In this document: positions 9,268 through 16,974 of the stretch, one piece after another
Position numbering within the stretch: the first letter of the stretch is position 1
How the letters are laid out: every line of letters starts with the position of its first letter
Source of the DNA: Herbaspirillum sp. SJZ107
Lineage (GTDB): Bacteria > Pseudomonadota > Gammaproteobacteria > Burkholderiales > Burkholderiaceae_D
DNA length: 64,000 bases
Direction of reading: 5' to 3'
Assembly (NCBI RefSeq): GCF_006715485.1
Contig: NZ_VFNH01000004.1
Coordinates: 1 to 64,000, forward strand
Translations under genes and position numbers: made by a program
The notes under the pieces: model-generated
Database searches by the model: none
Told to the model about the DNA's origin: nothing
Seen by the model: only the letters and a program-made list of their open reading frames with translations

Positions 9268-10811
9268 TGTTGTGCCTTTCCTTCTTCATGGGCCGGCAGG
9301 GCTTCGTAGTCGCCGGCGATCAGCTTGCGCCGCAGGATCTTCCCGACCGGCGACTTGGGGATTTCGCGCACGAACACATAGTCGCGCGGACGCTTGAAAT
9401 TCTGCAGGTCCGACTGGCGCACGTGTTCGTTCAGCGCTTCCGGGCTGGTGTCGCCGCGCGGCTTGACGAAGGCGACCACGCGCTGGCCCCAGCGCTCGTC
9501 CTGCAGGCCGGCCACCGCCACCTCGTCCACGTCCGGGTGCAGCGACAGTACCGATTCGATGTCCACCGGCGAGATGTTTTCGCCGCCGCTGATGATCATG
9601 TCGTCCACGCGTCCCGTGACGAACAGGTCGCCGTCCGGGTCGAGGTAGCCGGTGTCGCCGGTGAAGTACCAGCCGGCGCGGATCGACTTGGCGTTGGCGT
9701 CGGGACGATTCCAGTAGGCCTCGAAGGCTTCGTCGCCCTGCAGTTCGCAGACGATCTGGCCTTCCTCGCCCGGTGCCACCACCTGGTCCGCGGTGTCGGC
9801 GCCGAGCGCCACCACGCGGATGCGGGTGTTGATGCCGGCGCGTCCGGCGCTGCCGGCCTTGCGGGTGGCGTCCTGGTCGAATGCGAAGGTGAAGACTTCG
9901 GACGAACCGTAGTGGTTCACGAACAGCTCGGGCTTGAAGGTCTCGTTCAGGCGCTTCAGCAGGCCGTCCTGCATCGGTGCGCCGGCGAAGCCGAGCTTGG
10001 TCACCGAGGCGATCTCGGCGCCGTGCTGCGCGCGCCATGCCAGCATGTCGTGGTACAGCGTCGGCACCAGGTACAGCGCCGTGATGCGCTCCTGCTCGAT
10101 CGACTGGAAGGCGGCGGCGCAGTCGAACTTGGGCACGCACACGAACACGCCGTCGACCAGCGCCATCGCCAGCAGCGAGCGCACGCCCATCGTGTGGTAC
10201 AGCGGCATGACGCCGAGCGTGCGTTCGCCGCGGCGGTACAGGTTCTGCGCCACGTGGCCGAGGGCGGCGGCGCGTTCGGCGCGGTGCTTGCGCGGCACGC
10301 CTTTCGGCTTGCCGGTGGTGCCCGAGGTGTACAGCATCAGCGAGATGTCCTCGCTGCTTGCTGCCAGCAGCGGGGCGGCCGGCGCGTGCTCGAGCAGCTG
10401 TTCGTAGCGTACGGTGCCGTCGGCGCCGCCCACGGCGATGCGGGTGAGGCGGGCCGCGGTCGGGCTGCCGGCCACCGCTTCCGCGCTGACCGGTTCGTAG
10501 ACGACGGCCTTGGCCGCCGAGTCGGTGGCGCAGTATTCGACCTCGTCCGGCTTGGCGCGCCAGTTCAGCGGCGTGACGATCGCGCCCAGGAACTGGCAGG
10601 CCCAGTGGATGGTCGCCATCTCGATGCGGTTCTGCAGCACGACCATCAGGTGGTCGCCGCGTGTGACGCCGAGCACGGACAGGCCCTCGGCCACGCGTTG
10701 AATGCGCTCGTACCATTCGGCATACGTCAGGCGCTGCGCGCCGTCGACCACGGCCAGCGCATGCGGGCTGCGTTCGACGCTTTGCAGGAAGGTGCGTCCT
10801 AGATCCAGCAC
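9264..10811 (-). CDS. hmfD: Acyl/aryl-CoA ligase, probable 2-furoyl-CoA synthetase (HmfD-like)
   Basis: The 515-residue AMP-forming ligase shows the P-loop YTSGTTGKPKGVPRK (near residues 160-174), the hinge region GWYFTGDTGYLDPDGDLFVTGRVDD (near 380) and the C-terminal catalytic Lys in KSPVGKILRR (near 488). It resembles 4-chlorobenzoate- and benzoate-type CoA ligases. In this context the expected reaction is ATP-dependent activation of 2-furoate. It lies about 50 bases after the small hydroxylase subunit and overlaps the UbiD gene by 4 bases. Feruloyl-CoA synthetase is an alternative but would not need the neighbouring hydroxylase. Confidence 0.82.
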   Translation of the reverse strand: MLDLGRTFLQSVERSPHALAVVDGAQRLTYAEWYERIQRVAEGLSVLGVTRGDHLMVVLQNRIEMATIHWACQFLGAIVTPLNWRAKPDEVEYCATDSAAKAVVYEPVSAEAVAGSPTAARLTRIAVGGADGTVRYEQLLEHAPAAPLLAASSEDISLMLYTSGTTGKPKGVPRKHRAERAAALGHVAQNLYRRGERTLGVMPLYHTMGVRSLLAMALVDGVFVCVPKFDCAAAFQSIEQERITALYLVPTLYHDMLAWRAQHGAEIASVTKLGFAGAPMQDGLLKRLNETFKPELFVNHYGSSEVFTFAFDQDATRKAGSAGRAGINTRIRVVALGADTADQVVAPGEEGQIVCELQGDEAFEAYWNRPDANAKSIRAGWYFTGDTGYLDPDGDLFVTGRVDDMIISGGENISPVDIESVLSLHPDVDEVAVAGLQDERWGQRVVAFVKPRGDTSPEALNEHVRQSDLQNFKRPRDYVFVREIPKSPVGKILRRKLIAGDYEALPAHEEGKAQQ

Positions 10812-10862
10812 GGTGTTCTCCTCTATTGTCGTTGTATATAGATGTCGGTGTCGGGCGCGATG

Positions 10863-11441
10863 TCAGGCGTTCACGAGCCTGGCCTGCTCGGCGGCGCCGA
10901 CGCCCGCATGGCCGGGCTTGTCCGCCTCCGGCGTGGCGCCGACCGGGCGGCCCAGGCGCGACGCGGCGGTCTCCAGCACCGCCTTGACGATGTTGGTGTA
11001 GCCGGTGCAGCGGCACAGGTGGCCGGACAGCATCTCGCGCACTTCCTGTTCGTTCGGATCCGGCTTGCGCGCCAGGTAGTCGGCGCAGGACATCATGATG
11101 CCGGCCGTGCAGAAGCCGCACTGCAGCGCGTGGTTGCGGCGGAAGGCTTCCTGCAGGTCGGCCAGGCCATCCTGCCCGCGATTCAGACCTTCCACGGTCT
11201 CGATGCTGCGGCCCTCGGCCTGCACCGCCAGGCTCAGGCAGGTGCGCGAGGCCACGCCGTCGATGGTGACGGTGCAGGCGCCGCACACGCCGTGCTCGCA
11301 GCCGACGTGGGTGCCGGTCGCGCCCAGCTCGTGGCGCAGGAAATCGGACAGCAGGGTGCGCGGTTCGCAGGTGCCGCTGCGGCGCTGGCCGTTCAGCACC
11401 AGTTCGATGCGCACGACGTCGTTCTTCTGGTAAGTCTTCAT
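10863..11441 (-). CDS. hmfB: Molybdenum hydroxylase 2Fe-2S subunit, probable furoyl-CoA dehydrogenase small subunit
   Basis: The 192-residue protein carries both iron-sulfur clusters of xanthine-dehydrogenase-family small subunits. The plant-ferredoxin-type cluster is bound by Cys48, Cys53, Cys56 and Cys68 (CEHGVCGAC...C). The helical-domain cluster is bound by Cys108, Cys111, Cys143 and Cys145 (CGFC...CRC). It relays electrons from the molybdenum site to FAD. A 30-residue Ala/Gly-rich tail beyond the usual domain ends the protein. Its ATG overlaps the stop of the medium subunit, which fixes the start. Confidence 0.92.
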   Translation of the reverse strand: MKTYQKNDVVRIELVLNGQRRSGTCEPRTLLSDFLRHELGATGTHVGCEHGVCGACTVTIDGVASRTCLSLAVQAEGRSIETVEGLNRGQDGLADLQEAFRRNHALQCGFCTAGIMMSCADYLARKPDPNEQEVREMLSGHLCRCTGYTNIVKAVLETAASRLGRPVGATPEADKPGHAGVGAAEQARLVNA

Positions 11442-12256
11442 GACATGGCCCTGTCGATCGCGGTGCGGCCCAGGTGGCGCACCAGTTGTCTACGGAACTT
11501 GGCGGAGGCGTGGTGATCGTCCTTGGCACCCAGTTCCCATGCAAAATCGTTGATTGCCGCGTCCAGGTCGGCCCGCGACAGGCAGCCCCAGGACTTGACG
11601 CGCGGCCGGTCCGAGACGCCGCCGACCGCCAGCCGGATGCCGTCCGGGCGCACCACGGCGGCCACCGCGCAGATCGCGAAGTCGCCGTGGCGGCCGGCGA
11701 ATTCCTCGAAGGCATAGCGCACGCCGGATTCCGCCAGCGGATAGCGCACTTCCTCGACCAGTTCGTCGGGCCGGCGCGCGGTCATCAGCATGCCCTGGAA
11801 AAAGTCGTCGGCAGCGACGGTGCGGCGCCCGCTGCGGCTGCGCAGCACCACCTGGCCGCCCAGCGCCAGCAGGCACAGCGGCAGTTCCGCGCTCGGGTCG
11901 GCGTGGGCGACCGAGCCGCACACGGTGCCGCGGTTGCGGATCTGGAAGTGCGAGATGTGCGGGAAGGCCTGGGCCAGCAGCGGGACTTCCGCCGCCAGGC
12001 CAGCGCGCCACTCGACGCTGCCCTGGGTGGCGGCGGCGCCGATGGCCAGCACGCCGGCCTCCTGGCGCACGTAGTCCAGGTCCGGCACGCGCGAGATGTC
12101 GATCAGCACGCTGGGCTGGGCCAGGCGCAGGTTGAGGACCGCCATCAGCGACTGGCCGCCGGCGAGGATGCGCGCGTCTTCGCCGGCATCGGCCAGCAGC
12201 GCGACCGCTTCGGCGGCGCTGTCGGGGCGGGCGTAATCGAAGGCTTGCGGTTTCAT
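11438..12256 (-). CDS. hmfC: Molybdenum hydroxylase FAD subunit, probable furoyl-CoA dehydrogenase medium subunit
   Basis: The 272-residue protein is the FAD-binding subunit of a CoxM/xanthine-dehydrogenase-type enzyme. FAD-contact motifs ILAGGQSLMAVL (30-41) and RNRGTVCGSVAHADP (108-122) are intact. The start at ATG 12256 is chosen because it overlaps the stop of the large subunit (ATGA) and opens with the conserved MKPQAFDYARP. It passes electrons from the iron-sulfur subunit to an acceptor. The two flanking 4-base overlaps show tight co-translation of the three subunits. Confidence 0.92.
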   Translation of the reverse strand: MKPQAFDYARPDSAAEAVALLADAGEDARILAGGQSLMAVLNLRLAQPSVLIDISRVPDLDYVRQEAGVLAIGAAATQGSVEWRAGLAAEVPLLAQAFPHISHFQIRNRGTVCGSVAHADPSAELPLCLLALGGQVVLRSRSGRRTVAADDFFQGMLMTARRPDELVEEVRYPLAESGVRYAFEEFAGRHGDFAICAVAAVVRPDGIRLAVGGVSDRPRVKSWGCLSRADLDAAINDFAWELGAKDDHHASAKFRRQLVRHLGRTAIDRAMS

Positions 12257-15200
12257 GCTTTGACTCCAAACAGGGCTTTCAGGCGCTGCCACAGGCTGCG
12301 TGGCGGCGTGGCGGCGGCGTTCCCGGTGGCGGCCGGCGCGGCGGTAGCGCCGTTCTCGTCGCGCTTGCCGCTGCCACCGGCCTCGCGGCCGAGCTGCTCG
12401 AACAGCTGGTTCAGCACGATCCTGGCCGCGCCTTCCAGCATGCGGCTGCCGACCGCCGCGACCTTGCCCGAGACGTCGGCCTCGTAGTCGTAGCGCAGCA
12501 GCGTGCCGCTACCTTGCGGTTCGAGCGTGACCAGGCCGCTGCCGCTGGCGCTGCCGACCGAAGACAGGCCGGAACCGGCCAGGCGCAGGCTGCGCGGCGG
12601 GTCGAGTTCGGACAGGGCGACTTCGGCCGAGTAGCGCGCCTTGATCATGCCGACGCCGACCGTGACGTCGGCGCGGTAGCGGTTCTCGCCGTTCGGTTCG
12701 AGTGCGTTGCAGCCGGGGATGACCTTGGCCAGCGCGGCCGGATCCAGCAGCACGCGGAACACGGCTTCCGGGGTCGCGTCGAGCACGACTTCGCCGCGCG
12801 CGCCGAGGGATTTGCCCTTGCCGGTTTTGGCGCCCTTGACCGCATCGACGGCGGCGGTCGACGGAATCGCATCGCCGCCCGCGACCGGCACCGCGCCGGT
12901 CGACGGCTGCTGTGCCTGCGCCACCGCCTTCGACGGCGGCGGTTCGTCGGCGCCGATCAGGTCCATCACCTTCGATGGCGTCAGCGGCAGCGTCAGGTCG
13001 GCCACGCCCAGGGCATCGGCGACGGCATTCGCGATGCACGGAGGCGTGCTCATGTTGTTGCCTTCGCCGAGGCCCTTGGCGCCGAGCGGCGTGAACGGGG
13101 AGGGCGTCTCGATGTGGATGATCTGCGGTTCCGGCACTTCGCAGGTGGTCGGCACCAGGTAGTCGGCGAAGGTGCCGGACTGGAAGCTGCCGTCCTCGCC
13201 GTAGCGGAACTCTTCCATCAGCGCCGCGCCCAGGCCCTGGGCGAAGGCGCCGCGGATCTGGCCGTCGGCCAGCGCCGGATTCAGGATCTTGCCGGCATCG
13301 TGGGTGGTGACGTACTTGTCGATCGTGATGCGGCCGGTGTTGCGGTCGATCTCAATGCCGCAGACGTCGAAGGCGAAGCCGTAGGCGGCCGAGGTGTTGA
13401 CGCGGTCCTGCTCGTCCGGCGCGCCGAGCGATTCGGCGGTCCAGAACGCGGTTTCGCGCAGGCCCGGCTCGACCCCCTCGGGCAGCAGCGCCGGCGCCCA
13501 GTGCGGGCTGGCGGCCATGCGCAGGAAAGGCAGCGATTTACCGGGATTGGCGGGTGAGTACACCTTGCCGTCCCTGAACACGACGTCGGCGGCGGCGCAG
13601 TCGAGCTGCGGCGCGGCAATCAGGGCCAGCTTGTCGCGCAGCTTGACGGCCGCCAGGTGCAGGGTGCCGGCCACGGCGCCGGCAAAGCGGCTCGAGTAGT
13701 TGCCGGCGGCGACCGACCAGGCATCCTTCTGGGTATCGAATTCGACGTTGACCGCGACCTGGTCCGGCTGCAGCCCGAACACGTCGGCCACCACCTGGGT
13801 GCACACGGTACGGTGGCCCTGGCCGGCCGGCGCCGACGCGATCACGACGTTGATGCCGCCGAGCGGGTCGATGCCGACCGTGGCGGAGGCGATGGCGCCG
13901 TTCTTCGGGCCGGCCTTGGCGCGCGCTTCCTTGGGCAGCACCGTCGTGATGTAGCCCATGTTCGAGATCGACGGCTCGACGATGGCGGCGAAGCCGATGC
14001 CGTACAGCCGGCCTTCAGCGCGCGCCCGCTCCCTTTTCGCATAAAGGCCGGCCAGGCCGCCTTCGCTCTGCACCAGTTCCAGCGCACGCTGGTAGTTGCC
14101 GGAATCGATCAGGGCGCCGGCCGCGGCGCGGTAGGGGAAGGCGTCGGCCGGAATGAAGTTGCGGCGGTAGACCTCGAGCGGCTCGAGCTGCAGTTCGACC
14201 GCGATGCGGTGCATCAGGCGTTCCAGCGCGATGTACACCTGCGGGCCGCCGAAGCCGCGCACCAGGCCGGCCGGGGTCTTGTTGGTCAGGACCACGCGGT
14301 TGCGCACCGACAGGTTCTGGATCGCATAGGCGCCGGTGAGCACGCCGTGCATGCGGTAGAAGGTGGCCGGTTCCGGTGCGCGCAGGTAGCCGCCGACGTC
14401 GTCGAGCTGGTCGTAGTCGAGGGCCGTGATGCGGCCGTCATTCTCGACCGCGGCGCGGATCGTCGACAGGCGGTTGGTGGCCGACGTCAGGCCGACCAGG
14501 TGCTCGAGGCGGTCTTCCACCCACTTGACCGGGGCGCCGGCCTTGCGCGAGGCGAGGCACATCAGCACCGCGTACTGGAACACGGCATGCTTGACGCCGA
14601 AGCTGCCGCCCGAGTCGCGGAAGTAGCGGTGGCGCAGCTTGTGGCCGGGCACGCGCAGGGCCAGCGCCATCACGGTGTGCAGCGAGAACGGTCCCATGAA
14701 GTTGGAGCTGACGTCGTAGCCTTCTTCCTCGGACAGCCAGCCGGCGATGACGACCGCGCATTCCATCGGGGTGCACGAGTTGCGCGGATAGCGCTGGGTC
14801 AGCGACACCACGTGCGGTGCGGCGGCGAAGGCGGATTCCGGGTCGCCGTAGCGGAAGCTGCGGTCGCTGACGACGTTGCTGCCGACGCCTTCGTGCAGTA
14901 CCGGTGCGTCGGCCAGGATGGCGTCGTCGATGGTGGTGACCGCCGCCAGCGGTGCGTAGTCGACCAGGATCAGGTCGGCCGCGTCTTCGGCCAGGTAGCG
15001 GGTGTCGGCGACGACGACCGCCACCGGCTCGCCGACGTAGCGCACGTGTTCGCGCGCCAGCGCCCACATCTCCATCTGCGCCTTGACGCCGACGACGAAG
15101 GGTTTCGACCAGTCGGCCAGGTCGGCGCCGGTCAGCACGGCGCGCACGCCCGGGGCGGCGTCGGCGCGGCTGCTGTCGATGCGGGTGATGGCGGCATGCG

Positions 15201-15399
15201 CATGCGGCGAGCGCACGATGGTCGCATGCAGGGTGCCGGGCTTGACGCCGACGTCGTCGCCGAACTGGCCGCGGCCGGTGAGCAGCGAGACGTCTTCGAT
15301 GCGCTGCAGGGGGCGTCCGAGGAAGGGGCGATTCTCTGCCGCCTGTGCCGCTGATGCCTGCGCACCGTCGCCGGCGGCTGGGTGGGTTTTCATGTCCAT
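12253..15399 (-). CDS. hmfA: Molybdenum hydroxylase catalytic subunit fused to a CoxG-like domain, probable furoyl-CoA dehydrogenase large subunit
   Basis: The 1048-residue protein is a molybdopterin-cytosine-dinucleotide hydroxylase subunit (about residues 35-810), unusual in carrying an extra C-terminal domain. The active-site loop near residue 380 reads GLVRGFGGPQ rather than the AYRCSFR of true CO dehydrogenases, and GLGEGNNMSTPPC near the domain end is typical of the family. A Pro/Ala-rich linker (about 815-865) leads to an SRPBCC/CoxG-type domain (about 868-1005, starting GEVVLDATPEAVFRVLLDP), then a short basic amphipathic tail (LWQRLKALFGVKA). In hmf pathways the enzyme hydroxylates C5 of 2-furoyl-CoA. 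A T-N11-A box and an inverted repeat lie directly upstream. Confidence 0.85.
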   Translation of the reverse strand: MDMKTHPAAGDGAQASAAQAAENRPFLGRPLQRIEDVSLLTGRGQFGDDVGVKPGTLHATIVRSPHAHAAITRIDSSRADAAPGVRAVLTGADLADWSKPFVVGVKAQMEMWALAREHVRYVGEPVAVVVADTRYLAEDAADLILVDYAPLAAVTTIDDAILADAPVLHEGVGSNVVSDRSFRYGDPESAFAAAPHVVSLTQRYPRNSCTPMECAVVIAGWLSEEEGYDVSSNFMGPFSLHTVMALALRVPGHKLRHRYFRDSGGSFGVKHAVFQYAVLMCLASRKAGAPVKWVEDRLEHLVGLTSATNRLSTIRAAVENDGRITALDYDQLDDVGGYLRAPEPATFYRMHGVLTGAYAIQNLSVRNRVVLTNKTPAGLVRGFGGPQVYIALERLMHRIAVELQLEPLEVYRRNFIPADAFPYRAAAGALIDSGNYQRALELVQSEGGLAGLYAKRERARAEGRLYGIGFAAIVEPSISNMGYITTVLPKEARAKAGPKNGAIASATVGIDPLGGINVVIASAPAGQGHRTVCTQVVADVFGLQPDQVAVNVEFDTQKDAWSVAAGNYSSRFAGAVAGTLHLAAVKLRDKLALIAAPQLDCAAADVVFRDGKVYSPANPGKSLPFLRMAASPHWAPALLPEGVEPGLRETAFWTAESLGAPDEQDRVNTSAAYGFAFDVCGIEIDRNTGRITIDKYVTTHDAGKILNPALADGQIRGAFAQGLGAALMEEFRYGEDGSFQSGTFADYLVPTTCEVPEPQIIHIETPSPFTPLGAKGLGEGNNMSTPPCIANAVADALGVADLTLPLTPSKVMDLIGADEPPPSKAVAQAQQPSTGAVPVAGGDAIPSTAAVDAVKGAKTGKGKSLGARGEVVLDATPEAVFRVLLDPAALAKVIPGCNALEPNGENRYRADVTVGVGMIKARYSAEVALSELDPPRSLRLAGSGLSSVGSASGSGLVTLEPQGSGTLLRYDYEADVSGKVAAVGSRMLEGAARIVLNQLFEQLGREAGGSGKRDENGATAAPAATGNAAATPPRSLWQRLKALFGVKA

Positions 15400-15418
15400 T
15401 GTTATTGCCCTGTTACAG

Positions 15419-15457
15419 GTGCCTGTCTCTGTGAAACCAGTATAGGGAGACAGGCAC
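15419..15457. repeat. Inverted repeat in the hydroxylase leader
   Basis: The arms GTGCCTGTCTC and GAGACAGGCAC are perfect 11-bp complements separated by 17 bases. They lie 20-60 bases upstream of the large-subunit ATG, in the likely 5' untranslated region. The element could form a leader hairpin, or it may be a dispersed repetitive palindrome. A second copy is not seen in this window. Confidence 0.6.
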
Positions 15458-15467
15458 ATCACGACAA

Positions 15468-15482
15468 ATAATGTTTGTTTAT
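15468..15482 (-). promoter_or_regulatory. Candidate LysR operator (T-N11-A box) upstream of hmfA
   Basis: ATAATGTTTGTTTAT has inverted ends ATAA/TTAT around 7 bases and fits the LysR consensus T-N11-A. It differs at one base from the box at 18810-18824, and similarity continues downstream in both (TATCAG). It sits about 70 bases upstream of the hydroxylase start, a usual distance for LysR activation. Confidence 0.6.
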
Positions 15483-15504
15483 CTTACCTATCAGTGTTTG
15501 TGAT

Positions 15505-16902
15505 TCAGTGGGCCTGAGGCTCCTGCGGCGCGTCCAGCTTGCCGACGGTCTCCGGAATCACCATTGCACCGATCAGGAACAGTACGCTGATACCGCCCAG
15601 GAACAGCGCCAGGGTGTGCGGAATGTCGGTGGGCGACGGCGAGGCCAGCGACACGAAGGTCGGCATGATGCCGCCGAGCGCGAAGCCGATGTTCCACGAC
15701 AGCCCGGTGCCGGTGGCGCGGATGGTGGTGGGGAAGCGTTCGTTCAGGAAGATCAGCAGCGGCGCATAGCCGATGCTGCCGAGGGCGCCGAACGCGATCA
15801 CGCACAGCGCCAGCTGCACCGTGTCGGTCACGCCGGGCATGTACAGCGCCAGTGCCGGCAGGGCGAACAGGCGCAGCAGGCCGGTGCCCAGGAAGGCCTT
15901 CTTGCGGCCGATGAAGGTGCTGAGGTGGCCCACGGCGATCGAGGCGACGATCACGCCGATGCTGGACAGCATCAGGACGAAGCCGGCGGTTTCGCTCGGG
16001 GTCTTGTTGACGACCTTCAGGTAGGTCGGAAGAAAGCCCGAGGTCAGGTAATAGCCGCTGCCGCCGCCGATGGTCAGCAGCAGGTTCACCAGCAGGATGT
16101 TGCGGTACTGGCGCGAAAACAGCGTACGCACCGGCGACACCGGCTTGCCGCCCGCGGCGGGTGCGGCCGAGGCAGCGTTCGCGGCGCTGTTCGCAGCTTT
16201 TGCGCGCGCCTTGGCTTCCTGCAGCTTCTTGAACATCGGCGATTCTTCGAGCTTGCTGAAGATGGTAATGCCCAGCACCGCGCTGATGATCCCGGTGAAG
16301 AACATGCAGCGCCAGCCCCACTCGTCGAATGCATCGCCCGGGAACAGCGCCGACATGCCGTAGAAGGTCAGCGACGCGATCAGCGCGCCGATGCCGGCAC
16401 CGCCACCGCCGATCAGGCCGGAAACGGCGCCGCGGTAGCGCGGCGCCACCGATTCGGTGCCGATCGTGTGCGTGGCCGCGACCACGCCGCCGACGAACAC
16501 GCCCTGGACCAGCTTCAGGACGATGAACAGGACCGGGGCCAGCACGCCGATCGTATGCACGGTCGGCAGCACGCCGAAGGCGGCGGTCGAGACGCCGACG
16601 CCGACCATCGCCGCGATCATGGCGCGCTTGCGTCCGTGGGTATCGGCGTAGGAACCGAACAGCGCCGAGCCGAGCGGGCGCATCAGCAGCGTGACGCCGA
16701 ACGACGCATACACGGCCGCCAGCGACAGCATCGGGTGTTCGGACGGGAAGAACAGCCTGCCGATCACCGGTGCCACGAACAGCAGGATGAACAGGTCGTA
16801 CAGGTCGAGCGCCCAACCCAGGCAGGACGCGACCACCGCCCTGAGCACGTGGCGCTGCTCCTCGCGGTCGCTGATTGCTTCTTGATTCGCTACTATAGCC
16901 AT
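15505..16902 (-). CDS. MFS transporter, probable furoate/furan-acid permease (HmfT-like)
   Basis: The 465-residue protein is a 12-helix major facilitator of the aromatic-acid/organic-acid:H+ symporter kind. It has D-x-x-D in helix 1 (WALDLYDLFIL), the loop motif GSYADTHGRKRAM and the second-half copy GHLSTFIGRKKAFLG. A cytoplasmic Ala/Lys-rich loop after helix 6 is longer than usual. An AAGGAG ribosome-binding site precedes the ATG. Its place between the GMC oxidase and the hydroxylase genes suggests uptake of furan carboxylates. The exact substrate cannot be read from sequence. Confidence 0.85.
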   Translation of the reverse strand: MAIVANQEAISDREEQRHVLRAVVASCLGWALDLYDLFILLFVAPVIGRLFFPSEHPMLSLAAVYASFGVTLLMRPLGSALFGSYADTHGRKRAMIAAMVGVGVSTAAFGVLPTVHTIGVLAPVLFIVLKLVQGVFVGGVVAATHTIGTESVAPRYRGAVSGLIGGGGAGIGALIASLTFYGMSALFPGDAFDEWGWRCMFFTGIISAVLGITIFSKLEESPMFKKLQEAKARAKAANSAANAASAAPAAGGKPVSPVRTLFSRQYRNILLVNLLLTIGGGSGYYLTSGFLPTYLKVVNKTPSETAGFVLMLSSIGVIVASIAVGHLSTFIGRKKAFLGTGLLRLFALPALALYMPGVTDTVQLALCVIAFGALGSIGYAPLLIFLNERFPTTIRATGTGLSWNIGFALGGIMPTFVSLASPSPTDIPHTLALFLGGISVLFLIGAMVIPETVGKLDAPQEPQAH

Positions 16903-16974
16903 GATCGTCTCCTTGTCATTCCCGGGGATATGGCGGTGCCCCGGGTGGGGTGGGGGACCGGTTGCCGCTGTGGT

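Noticed and set aside
10863..15399. Aerobic carbon monoxide dehydrogenase
   Set aside because: Subunit order, similarity and the fused CoxG domain suggest it, but the active-site loop reads GLVRGFGGPQ and lacks the AYRCSFR motif with the copper-binding Cys. The gene context is furan catabolism.
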